From Rachicladosporium sp. CCFEE 5018 (taxonomy: Eukaryota > Ascomycota > Dothideomycetes > Cladosporiales > Cladosporiaceae), in the NCBI GenBank assembly GCA_002077045.2, contig KZ111146.1:1250212-1314211 (forward strand): a stretch of DNA of 64,000 nt. The letters are read 5' to 3'. The notes under the pieces were generated by a model that made no database searches, was not told the DNA's origin, and worked only from the letters and a program-made list of their open reading frames with translations. This document shows positions 11,015 through 21,557 of this stretch, piece by piece (position 1 is the stretch's first letter; every line of letters starts with the position of its first letter). The position numbers and the translations under genes were made by a program.

Positions 11015-11632
11015 TCACTCATCACCGCCTTGCCCACCAATCGACATCTCCACGCTCCCAGTGTCAAAAGTGGATTCCTGCTGATCGCCCATGATGGAAG
11101 CCAGTGTCTCGCTCGTGACCTGTGCCGCCGGTCTCGCCCACACGGCTCTCCAAATACCTCGCATGCGTACATTGCACCGCGTTCCGTCTGTGGGAATCCA
11201 AGGCGACTTTAGAGACAAATCTCTACTGGTCGATGCACCGGGTGCAAGCTCAACGAGATCCTCCCGTGGCGGTGGAAGGAGACGGTGGATCTTCATATCT
11301 GGACCCGGGAAGGCGTCACCGGATTCTGCGTTCGCCAAGCGCAGAATGCCAGTGTTGATAGCTGATGGGTCGAGTGGTGAGTCCCATACAAGAAATGAGA
11401 TTGTGTACTGGGGATCGGAGTTGTGTATTTGGACCCTGAGGCTGGAGGGCGTGGAGCCGGGTATGAGCGTGACTTTGAGGGGATTGGGTGAGGGTGGATT
11501 GCTCATCTTGATGCCGATCAGAGATGGAAGCCAGGCTATGGTGTATAGGGTTGCAGCAAGTGAGAGAGTACCGATCACTGCGAGGAAAGCTGGGCGTATG
11601 GCCATGAGAGGTGTAGTGGGGTTGAAACTCAC
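11015..11632 (-). CDS. Membrane-anchored protein of unknown function
   Basis: A single exon encodes 205 residues, or 196 if translation starts at the second Met (11605). An N-terminal hydrophobic segment (about residues 10-40, FLAVIGTLSLAATLYTIAWL) looks like a signal anchor. The rest looks like a beta-sandwich: SLRVQIHNSDPQYTISFLVW, SPLDPSAINTGIL and a late IWRAVWARP. The pattern is reminiscent of the propeptide region of M35 deuterolysins ([23 protein letters not shown] in the deuterolysin 2 kb downstream), but this protein has no HExxH. The similarity is judged by eye and is weak. Function unknown. Confidence 0.6.
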   Translation of the reverse strand: MSFNPTTPLMAIRPAFLAVIGTLSLAATLYTIAWLPSLIGIKMSNPPSPNPLKVTLIPGSTPSSLRVQIHNSDPQYTISFLVWDSPLDPSAINTGILRLANAESGDAFPGPDMKIHRLLPPPREDLVELAPGASTSRDLSLKSPWIPTDGTRCNVRMRGIWRAVWARPAAQVTSETLASIMGDQQESTFDTGSVEMSIGGQGGDE

Positions 11633-13581
11633 GGTGGCAACATAGAAGGGGAACAGAGATCAAGGAACTGATCCATTCTATCGTACAGACTGATGTGACC
11701 CTTAAACTTCAACTACCCGAGCAACGTCCCTGTAGTGACCGACAGGTCTGCCAAGCGGAGTGGTCACTGGTGATTCCCGGCTTGTGTTTCACACATGCCC
11801 AAACGAGGTCTCAGGTCCGACTGGCCTGACTGTTTTCCCCGGTAGTCAGAGGCACTTTATTACGCGGGATGTGGTTTCACGGACAGGCCAAACATCCGCT
11901 CGCATTTGCTTGCACCTTTGTGCGACAGTCGCCTCGTTTTAAGTGCTCTTCAAGTTAATTAAAACATCGTTTCAGTGCTTGCTGTGAGTATTCAGTGCTC
12001 GACTGCCTAGCAGCGACATGTTTGTGCGTGGCGTTGGACACTGCATGGTGGCATCATTCAGGGCATGCTTCAGCAACGCTGCGTTGGGAATGGCACTGCT
12101 GTCGAGGTACTGCACGAGAAGGAGGGGTGGCGCACGGACTCCGAGCCCGTTCCGAGCCTTGTGTCTTCTCGTCGTCACTTCACCTCCTCCCTTCACCTCT
12201 TGGTACTCTTGGCTCGAATGACCTCAAACACCTAAGCTAAGGTACGCTATCGTCCACTCAAGACGGGGCACAGCGCTATCATGACCTTGGCATCAGGAGC
12301 ATAGTAGTTGACTACCTGCCTTATCCGAGCATCCTCCGAGGTGCTTGCAGCGGCGGCGAGAAGCGAGCACTTGGTATGACCACGATCATCAGAGGCAGAC
12401 AACGATACGCGTCGACTTGTATGCTGTCGATCTCACGGAAGACGACGAAGTCTCGCCGAACTCATGCAGGTTTGACTCCTGCTGCGCTATGGCACTCCCT
12501 GCTTGCTGCTCCTGCATTCCATGCGTCTCATACCTGGCTCCAGCTGCGATTACGACATGCAGTCGCCACAACGACACCATCATGAAGAGTCTCACCTGAT
12601 GAAGCTTACTATGGAGGCGAATACTATTTCTCGTTGAGTGGGACCGTCGGCCATGCTCGCCGTGGCGACAACGTCAACAGACGCAGGTGTGATGAATTAG
12701 AGTATCGGAGAATTAAGCTATGACTTGCATGTGAGACATCTACCCCGTACTGTTCCTTTCCGCTCTCTCTACTTTTCTACAAGGACCGTTCCGGTCGATC
12801 AATCACCCCGCAGATGTTGATTGTGTCTGATTGACACCACGTCTGAGCGCAGTCCCACCTATACAGCATCGTAACATCCCCTCACAACTAGCGATATATG
12901 GCATTCTGGCTATGTGGGCCTCCATTGAGGATCCATTAAGGAGCGGCGGCTGCTAGAGCACGCGTCTCTACTACGACCACAGTGGGCACATCCTCCAGCT
13001 TGTCCATCAGCAGACCCGACAACACCTGCATGAACTCCATCTCGGACTTGGACGCAAGTGGCTAAGCGATATGCATCTCATCAACGTGACGGCGCGCATC
13101 ACGGCAAATAGTCGTTGTTGAACACCAGATTCCAGCGAGATAAGGCGGCCAAGGCTCTAAGATCTGCCCTGCGCATATGTGCAGGGAGCCCAGCTCGAGG
13201 ATGTTTCACCTTGCCTTACGTCAAACCATCTCGCGTCGGGACCCTATATCTTTTACTTTGACGGGCATGCACGACATAGCGAGGATACTAATGGTCAAGC
13301 AGATGTGGATAATTTGGGCACCTGCCGGAAACAGCGTCAGCGCCGACGCAGTGCGGAGTGTAAGTCTGGCAGAGTAGCAGATACAACGCATCCCGAAGTC
13401 CCTTGGTGTAAAGACTCCAAGCAGCGAAAACACGCTGGCGTGAACATATAAGTATGGATCAAATGTCGCTGGCGTTTCAAGTCGATTCATCAGTTCAGAC
13501 TGTTTTCTCCATCCAATTCATCACCCCTATCTATTTCTAGAACATCACCTCAACTACTTCACTGCATTCCGTCCCACCATC
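11633..13581. other. long intergenic region
   Basis: About 1.9 kb without a supportable gene on either strand. Open frames are short, mutually overlapping and without recognisable domains. No tRNA-like or transposon-like structure noticed. The last 150 bp before 13582 read like a leader and core promoter for the deuterolysin. Confidence 0.4.
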
Positions 13582-14938
13582 ATGCTTCGCTCCATCACTT
13601 GTCTTGCAGCTGTGGCTGCCACAGTGAGCGCGACAGCGATTGACCTCACTAAGCGTGCATCACCCCTTGCGGTTTCTTTGACGAGCGTCAGCGATACCAA
13701 AGTCAAGATCGCTGTGACCAACACCGGCCCCGAGGACTACAACCTCTTCTACAAGGGCACCTTCCTCGACACAGACAGTCCGGCTGACAAGTTGGTCGTC
13801 AGTTCCGCTGGTCAGTAGACTTACGTTCATCACCCCAGAGCAACCTCACTTCAGAGTGCCATCATTCGAGAGCACCGTCACTTCAGGACACCATCACACC
13901 AGAGGACCTCCGCTGACAAATAGTTAGACGCGAATGCACCCTTCAATGGCATCTTCCAACGCATGGCTACCCAGGAGCTGAGCGAAGATGTCTTCAAGCC
14001 CCTTTTGGCAGGACAAACCCTCGAAGAAGAAGTCGAGATCGCCGAACTCTACGAGCTGGGTGCTGATGGCGAGTACTCAGTTGCTGCGATCGGTGCCATT
14101 CCATACGCTCCTCTCAACAGCACCTCACTCAGCGGCAAGGCATTGCCTTTCAGCAGCAACAAGCTCGCGATCAACGTCGAGGCTGCGAAAGCTGCTGCTG
14201 TCCCCTTTGTCGTCGACAAGATGATCGCCAAGCGGACGACGATCCAGAGCGACTGCACTGGCTCTCGTCTTACGGCTGTACGCACTGGCTTGAGCAACTG
14301 CGCAAGACTCGCTACTGCTGCTGCAACAGCTGCATCGAGTGGCAATGCTGCTAAATTCGTACGTGGAGCCATCTTGCGGTTATACACAATGGCTTTCGTA
14401 TGTACTGACCTTGCAACCCAGAGCGAGTACTTCAAGACTACCTCGTCCACGACGCGCAACACAGTCGCAGCGCGCCTTCGTGCCGTTGCTACTGATTGTT
14501 CAACCTCCAGTACCCGCACAAAGACTCACTGTACTGATGTCAGTATTCCCTTTACTTTAGCCCTGAACCTTACTGACACTGCTGCCAGGTCTACGGTGGA
14601 TGCTCGTCCAACGTCCTCGCCTACACCGTTCCATCTCTCAATATCACCGCCTACTGTCCGATCTTCTTCTCCTACCTTCCGGCTCTGAGTGGCCAATGCC
14701 ACGCACAGGACCAGGCAACTACCATCTTGCACGAGGAGACTCACGCACCGGCTGTCTACAGCCCGGGTACGAACGACAACGGCTACGGCTATGCTGCCGC
14801 AACTTCTTTGTCTACTAGTGGTGCCGTCAACAATGCCGACAGCTACGCGCTGTATGCCAATGGTCAGTTCACTCACACTCCCAATTCTATGTTGCAGGGC
14901 GCTAATATCCGACCACAGCCATCTACGTTGGCTGCTAA
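13582..14938 (+). CDS. Secreted deuterolysin (M35 neutral metalloprotease)
   Basis: Five exons (13582-13810, 13928-14358, 14422-14538, 14589-14862, 14919-14938) join to 356 residues, all with GT-AG introns of 50-117 bp. A signal peptide covers about residues 1-18, followed by a propeptide ([19 protein letters not shown]). The mature domain has HEETH (His307, Glu308, His311) and GTNDNGYG, matching the aspzincin zinc site HExxH plus GTxDxxYG. The C-terminus AIYVGC in a 20 bp last exon is typical. The enzyme is an extracellular zinc endopeptidase. The second intron is 63 nt and stop-free, so an unspliced frame also stays open there. Confidence 0.92.
13836..13914 (+). repeat. imperfect direct repeat inside deuterolysin intron 1
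   Basis: Two diverged units of about 32 bp, each containing TCACTTCAG followed by a CCATCA motif, lie within the 117 bp first intron, making it about twice the usual intron length here. Probably a small intronic tandem duplication. Confidence 0.35.
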
Positions 14939-15089
14939 ACGCGTAATGTTGAGAGTGCTACATGACGAGGAATGCGAATTGCACCTAGCTATGCTCGTCA
15001 AGACGTGCGGCAGAGCATGTCGGTGGGGTGACTGCATAGCGAACTGAGCTGATCCCAGAGGTGCAGAAATGTGGGCGAGTCTATAGATG

Positions 15090-15433
15090 TTATATCGGAT
15101 GATCAGCTATGGCTTCCACTTTAGCATCGTTCTTCTCATCCAATGCTCGTATTTGCTCTAGAATCTGTCGTTGCCTCTCGCCCTGCTTGAACCTGCATCA
15201 CGGTCAGCACGTTTTGCCTGGTGGCAATGCTGTTGGACGTACCCCAAGTAGTACCCGATTGCGGAAGGAAGGAGCGTAACAGGGAAAGGTTTGTTGTATT
15301 TCGAGGTGAGCACACGATCTTCCGAACATCTGTTAACTTCTGTCATGTGTAATGTGTGCAACCAAGGCGGTGGAGAGCTTTGGACAAACCTCTCAATCTC
15401 GCCCAGGATGACATTGCGTCGAGGTCTCAGCAA
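15090..15433 (-). CDS. Small unknown protein with one membrane segment, 5' end unresolved
   Basis: Three 3' exons can be joined: up to 15390, 15329-15243 and 15192-15090, with introns GTTTGT...TAACAG (60 nt) and GTACGT...ATGCAG (50 nt). The joined frame reads PRRNVILGEIER, then a hydrophobic PFPVTLLPSAIGYYLGFKQG, then a charged coiled helix RQRQILEQIRALDEKND and stop. The clean splice phases and the helical, charged C-terminus argue for a real gene of well under 150 residues. I could not place the start: there is no ATG in the first visible exon, so another 5' exon must lie above 15433. The family is not recognised; a small mitochondrial or ER membrane protein is possible. Confidence 0.45.
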
Positions 15434-16599
15434 GGATGATATGGAGTAATATCGATATCAGGTGCTTCTTTTCGATTGGTAGCGGCCTGATTCTCTCGCA
15501 ACCAGGCTATGAGCGCTGCAAGATTGAGACAGCGGTTGCATGTGTTTCGCTTCAATGTTGATCAATGCTACGTCATCTGAAGTCTGTGCCTCGGTCGCGT
15601 GCTGCTCACTTTGACGATGTCTACGTGACCAACGATCGCTTCTTCACTGCCATAGCGGTGCCTTCAATCAAACGATGGCACGACACTGTAACGACCAGTC
15701 GCGTCTTTGCCGTGCTGAAGTGTGATTGGATCGCCGTGGGCAAGGCAATCCCACAGAGTCTGGTCATCTCCGACACGCGGTTCACAAACCAATCTCGCCA
15801 TCCATCACGGGCTACGCGACGAGGAGCAAACAGACTTGACGTGCCGGGGACACCGCGTCCTCCGCTGTTCACGATCCCTTCCGCTGGATGCAACCGGACA
15901 ACCTGCTCGCGCGCTGTCAAACTCCCTATGACTGCCAGGAACCAGAATGCAGCGATTGGCTAACGGCTGATTGCGCCAACTGTCCCGCAATCCAAATTCT
16001 ACTGCAGGTTGCAGATCTCAGCAATATGCGCGACCCCAGTTGTGTCCCCACCTCCTTCTCTCATCGTTGTTGCTATCACTTGGCACTGTGGGCAGGTACA
16101 GCTGCGTGCGCTATCGCCTTGGCAGGCCTTGTCTCCTACTTAACACAGCAGTCGCCGCCGTGCCAAGCTCCATTCAAGGTTGTGGCGATCCTTGATTTGC
16201 GGCCGGCGCCATCATCACCTAGAGACTATGTCTCCGCCTGCTCTATCAAGACAAAGAAGCTACTGCCGTTGAGTGCATCCACTGGCTATGCGCCATCACG
16301 CAACCTCCTTCTGCAATCAAGCGGCCCTTGGCTGTTGCGCTTCGGCGTGCGCGTGCGTGCAACCCAATGCTTTGGGACCCTCGTACCGATGCACTGCAGG
16401 ACGGCTCCAAATGTTCACGCGGTCTGAGAAACGCTGATGGGTGATAGTATAGTGGGTTCAGGTACCAGATCTGCTAGGTCATGGCTAGCGTGCGCCGGGC
16501 AACATATATTGCCCTGGCGTGCTCCTCGATCTACAAGAGGTAGCGTTATCATTTCTTCCTTCCTTGTAACTCATTGCTTGCAGTCTTCCACAAGAAAAG
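15434..16599. other. intergenic region, may hold the 5' exon of the small minus-strand gene
   Basis: No complete gene supported. A minus-strand frame around 15440-15510 (ALIAWLRENQAATN) could be an upstream exon of the small gene ending at 15090, but I could not connect it by splice sites. The rest shows only short unsupported frames. Confidence 0.35.
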
Positions 16600-19500
16600 A
16601 TGGGCGTTCTCAGGGTTTTGTCGGTTGCACTGTATACCTCTGCGGTGCTGGCTATCCGTCCCAATGCAGCGCCAAAGGTCCCCGGTGCTTACATTGTCGA
16701 ATTTGCAGCAAATAGTGTACGTCCACGAAATCAAGACCACCCCTTCCTCTGCTTCCCCAAAAGTCTGAGGGTCTTTAATGCTATCGTCAACCCCGTCGCG
16801 GCGTTTCTCCTACTACGGGACTCGTCGATGAGAGCAGTCATACAGTTGGCGTTGTGGGGCCGCCTGCATGGATGTGTATCTCTATACGGTACATTGTCTC
16901 GACGGCGGTTGTCTTACGGCGCTTTGTCTTGACTATCGCCATTGTGACGTGGTCGACAACTGCATAAGAGACTATTAAACATTTGGAGGAGCAGAATCAA
17001 AGTCATAGCCTAACGACGAGTTGCGACTGATTAGTACCAGGATGCAGATACATTCTATCAGAAACTCGGCGCGACTGGTCAAGCGGTTGAGCATCGAATG
17101 GACTTGAAGTTTGAGCTCTTCAACGGCGTTTCATTCAACCTCAAGAATACCAAAGACGAAGAGGCCGCTGCGCAGAAGATCCAGGAAATGCCTGCAGTCG
17201 CGAAGATCTGGCCTGTTCGAATGTACCCTATTCCGCGCGACAAAGTGCATTGGACCGGCAACAGCAAAGCTGCTGTACCTGAAGCTGCTTTGTTGCAAAA
17301 GCGACAAAGTGCTGGCAACAACGATACGTTCTCGCCCCACGTGATGACACAAGTGGACCAACTCCGGTTCCGAGGTGTGACTGGTGCTGGTATAAGGGTC
17401 GCGGTCATCGATACGGGTGTTGACTACAATCACCCTGCTCTTGGTGGCTGCTTTGGACCCGGTTGCTTGGTGTCCTTTGGAACCGATCTTGTTGGAGACA
17501 ATTACAATGGCGCGAACACCCCCGTCCCTGACCCTGATCCATACGATAACTGCGAAGGACACGGTACGCATGTGTCTGGTATCATTGCTGCACAAACAAA
17601 CCCATACGGATTTACTGGTGCTGCACCTGACGTCACGCTCGGCGCGTATCGTGTTTTCGGCTGTGGTGGAAGTGCTGGCAACGACGTTCTGATCAGCGCT
17701 TACAATCAAGCCTACGAAGATGGTGCTCAGATCATTACTGCATCGATCGGTGGTCCCAGTGGTTGGTCCGAGGATCCTTGGGCTGTCGCCGTGCAGCGTA
17801 TCGTCGAGAAAGGCGTGCCTTGCACAGTTTCCGCAGGTAATGACGGCGTGGAAGGTCAATTCTATGCCTCTACCGCTGCGGGTGGACTTGGCGTAGCGTC
17901 GATCGCGTCTGTTGACAACACCCAAGCGCCTAGCATCCTCTTGAACGCCACTTACACGGTTNNNNNNNNNNNNNNNNNNNNNNNNNNNNNNNNNNNNNNN
18001 NNNNNNNNNNNNNNNNNNNNNNNNNNNNNNNNNNNNNNNNNNNNNNNNNNNNNNNNNNNNNACGGGTGTTGACTACAATCACCCTGCTCTTGGTGGCTGC
18101 TTTGGACCCGGTTGCTTGGTGTCCTTTGGAACCGATCTTGTTGGAGACAATTACAATGGCGCGAACACCCCCGTCCCTGACCCTGATCCATACGATAACT
18201 GCGAAGGACACGGTACGCATGTGTCTGGTATCATTGCTGCACAAACAAACCCATACGGATTTACTGGTGCTGCACCTGACGTCACGCTCGGCGCGTATCG
18301 TGTTTTCGGCTGTGGTGGAAGTGCTGGCAACGACGTTCTGATCAGCGCTTACAATCAAGCCTACGAAGATGGTGCTCAGATCATTACTGCATCGATCGGT
18401 GGTCCCAGTGGTTGGTCCGAGGATCCTTGGGCTGTCGCCGTGCAGCGTATCGTCGAGAAAGGCGTGCCTTGCACAGTTTCCGCAGGTAATGACGGCGTGG
18501 AAGGTCAATTCTATGCCTCTACCGCTGCGGGTGGACTTGGCGTAGCGTCGATCGCGTCTGTTGACAACACCCAAGCGCCTAGCATCCTCTTGAACGCCAC
18601 TTACACGGTTGACAACTCGTCGTTGAGTGCATTTGGTTGGACACAAGGCACCCCCGCGGACTGGGGCAATGTGTCACTTCCACTATGGAGCGTCAACTAT
18701 AACACGAACGACAGTGCTAACGCCTGCACTGCCCTACCAGACGACACCCCCGATCTCTCCAACTACATCGTGCTCGTTCGACGAGGCACGTGTACCTTTG
18801 TCCAGAAGGTCACCGACGTCGCTGCCAAGGGCGCGCGCTACGTAATGTTCTACAACAACGTTTCGCCAGGTTCGACTGCGGTCACCGCTGTCGTGCCGGG
18901 TATTCTGGGTGTTGGTATGACCAGTGCCGCTCAGGGCGCGGAGTGGATTCGGTTGCTATCCGGTGGCAGCAGCGTCACTCTCAACATCGTTGACCCAGAG
19001 GTCGCTCAGCAGTACCCCGTCTCGGCGCCCAATACTGCGACCGGTGGTTTCCTGTCGACCTACACGTCTTGGGGACCGAACTACGAGCTTGAGGTGAAGC
19101 AGCAATTCTCCGCTCCCGGAGGCCTGATTCTCTCTACCTACCCGCTTGACCTGGGCGCATATGCTGTGCTTTCCGGCACTTCCATGGCATGTCCTCTGGC
19201 TGCCGCAGTCTATGCCCTTGTTAGCGAGGTCCGTGGAACACTCGACCCCAAGGTCCTCGAGAATGTTATCTCGGCGACAGCGAACCCACAGATCTTTAAC
19301 GCTGGCGCCGGTAAAACTGCCGACTACCTTGCGCCTGTTCAACAACAAGGTGGTGGCCTAATTCAGGCCTTCGACGCCGCTTACACGACCACTGTCCTGA
19401 GCGTTTCAAGTCTCAGCTTCAACGATACCGACAACTTTGTCGACACGGCCAACTTCACAATCACCAACTTGGCCGACACGGAGGTCACCTACACCCTATC

Positions 19501-20498
19501 GAACGTCCCAGCTGGCACATTCTACACCCTTAGCACATCGATATTCCCCGATCCCTTCGTCAACGAAGTGGCACCAGCCGTTGCCGATATCGAGTTCCCT
19601 CAGAAGGAGGTCACGATTCCCGCATCAGGAAGTGTAACAGTCACGATCTACCCCGATCTACCTGTCGGCCTAGACGGCTCTCCAGTCTACAGCGGCTACA
19701 TCGCAATGAATGGCTCCGATGAATCTTCTCTATCTCTGCCATATCTCGGTGTCGCTGGCTCTATGATGCGTGCCACGGTCCTGGACACCGCCAATACCTA
19801 CTTGACGACGACTAAGAGTGCACCGGGCTATGCTCCCGCACCAGGAAACGCGACCTTCGCTTTGACTGCGAGCAACGCCACGGCTAGCAATGGCACTGTG
19901 TACCCGGCTGTGGTTGTGAGTCTTGCATTGGGCTCGCCTTACGTTCGTATGGACGTCGTGCCATACAAGAATTCGACCTCAAAGGCTCCATGGCATCACC
20001 GCCAGCCTAAGACTACTGAGTTCCTTGGTTTGAAGACACTTGGTGAGTCGTTCCTTCGCACTTCCGCTCACTGCATATCTCCATAATCGTTTGATCGTTG
20101 CTGTGCTGCTTTGAATGTACCCAAAACAGTGGAAAGGTGATGCAGTACGGAGAAGAGAGTTGATCTTACTGATCTCCTCTCCGCACTGCTTCGCAACTCC
20201 ACAGCTGCGGCTGCGTTGCCAGTAGCACAGGAATGCTTCGGACTTTCCGGAAAGCAAGGTTTTGATCACCAGTCAATTACTGACCCTATTCCCAGGCAAC
20301 ATCTACGGTTTCCCCGAATACTATGTCCCCCGTGGCGCCACGGTCTCGGTCTGGGATGGCCTGCTAGCAGACGGCACCCTGGCGCCGCCCGGAACATACC
20401 AGCTCGTCGTCAGTGCTCTGCACATCTTCGGTGACAACACCGATCTGGCGGACTACGATCGTGTGGCCTCGGAGCCGTTCACGATTAGATATCAGTAG
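16600..20498 (+). CDS. Secreted subtilisin-like serine protease (S8, PA domain), interrupted by an assembly gap
   Basis: The exons are 16600-16716, 17041-17961 continuing at 18611-20042, and 20296-20498. Bases 17962-18610 are the gap plus a false repeat and are left out; the join then gives 890 residues in one frame. The protein has a signal peptide (about 1-18), an I9-like propeptide, and the catalytic triad: Asp163 in AVIDTGVDYNHP, His213 in GHGTHVSG and Ser537 in LSGTSMACP. A PA domain with LVRRGTCTF lies between His and Ser, and a long beta-rich C-terminus follows the catalytic domain. It is an extracellular endopeptidase of the Vpr-like group. The introns are unusually long (324 and 253 bp). 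An N-terminal relic of a second subtilase follows downstream. Confidence 0.92.
17962..18061. other. assembly gap (100 N)
   Basis: Exactly 100 N inside the subtilase exon. The 549 bp ending at 17961 and the 549 bp starting at 18062 are the same sequence, so the two contigs overlap and the true gap length is negative. Confidence 0.97.
18062..18610 (+). repeat. unmerged contig overlap (identical to 17413-17961)
   Basis: Every line I compared is identical to 17413-17961 at a constant offset of 649, up to the same base where the N block begins. The offset is not a multiple of three, so as drawn it breaks the subtilase frame; removing one copy and the N block restores it. This is an assembly artefact, not a biological tandem repeat. 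Confidence 0.93.
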
Positions 20499-20762
20499 CG
20501 TCAATGAAGGCATGGAAACGGAGCGATCATGAGCATTTTCGACAGCGATGACTTCTACGGCAAGGTCAGCCAGTGAACGCAGTGCTAAGCTGAGAATAGC
20601 TCTATAGTGGCAGAGACGATGCTGTTGATAGTCAAGATAGACACGATCAGATGCACGTAGAGTACACCTCTTCATTCGCCTGCCCCAGGGTTCACGAAGT
20701 ATTGCACATCATCGCGCAAGATTCGCAAAAGCAATCTCGCTAATCATCTGTCGTCCACACAG

Positions 20763-21010
20763 ACCCAAAGGATGATCTGCTCTATGGCGTGGCCTTCAAC
20801 GTCAATAACATGAATGGCGACGCGGTTGCAGCATAGAAGATCTGAGGAATGCTAGCTATAGGAAAGATCTGGCTATCCCGAATGTACCCTGTCCCGCGTG
20901 ATGAGGTGCACTGGACGAGAAAATGCAAAGCTGCAGTGCGCGAGGGTTTTTGTTGTAAAAGCGTCAGAGTGGCGGCAACGACACGCTTTCGCTACATGTG
21001 GTTGACGATG
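20763..21010 (+). pseudogene. Relic of a second subtilase N-terminus (copy 1)
   Basis: Read in frame, this stretch parallels the propeptide end of the intact upstream subtilase: LLYGVAFNVNNMNGDAVAA against ELFNGVSFNLKNTKDEEAAA, then KIWLSRMYPVPRDEVHW against KIWPVRMYPIPRDKVHW. Two in-frame stops (TAG and TGA) replace the two Gln codons of QKIQEM. Similarity fades at about the start of the catalytic domain and no catalytic triad remains. It is a decayed tandem paralogue. The same stops occur in the other copy, so the decay is older than the split of the 14 kb copies. Confidence 0.72.
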
Positions 21011-21557
21011 CGCTGGCGGTGCTGCCTCCGCGAGCTCTCACAGGATACATGTCCTATCGCCGCCACTGGAACCATGTGTACACTTTCACAGCGCTGCATA
21101 CCTCGCCGTTCCCCAACACGGGAAGTCGTGGTGAATCCTTCTTCTTCGTGTCGCTCGCGTGTCAAGCTTGTCAAAGTGAAGGTAGCTCACGGGTGGCTCC
21201 ATAATCTTTTCTCTATTCACACATTTCCCCTCCACATTCTATCGTACATGAGCGGAATCCCCTTCCTTTCCGCCAAACCTCTTCCTCGCCCTCGGACTGG
21301 TCCCGACGTCTCGCTTGACGATCGAAACCATCCCCAAGCGCTCGCAAGGTCACCTCGCACAGCTCGGCAGTAGCAGGGCAGCGATCGCGGTCATGCTCAC
21401 GAAGCGCAACAATGCCTCCATGTCCGTCAATTGCCGTGCCGTGCGATGAGCATGGTGCAGAAGCAACGTCGCGGACATCGCTACTCGCTCTGCGCGCCTA
21501 CTCTGACGCGAGTTGCAGCATCAGGCTCTCATCCCGGGACCTGCATTTCAAGCCCGC
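21011..21557. other. intergenic region between subtilase relic and TIM44
   Basis: No supported gene. A short plus-strand frame from 21248 (MSGIPFLSAKP...) is open for 66 codons in the other copy but is shifted by one extra base here, so I do not call it. Confidence 0.35.

Noticed and set aside
16717..17040. Extra exon or small gene inside the 324 bp first intron of the subtilase
   Set aside because: The readthrough frame ends in stops and shows no protease-like sequence; only the intron length is unusual.
18116..20086. A second, separate subtilase gene starting after the first gap
   Set aside because: The 549 bp after the gap are identical to those before it; this is the same gene drawn twice at a contig overlap.
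21248..21370. Small gene MSGIPFLSAKP... in copy 1
   Set aside because: Frameshifted relative to copy 2 and without recognisable homology; kept only as a low-interest observation.
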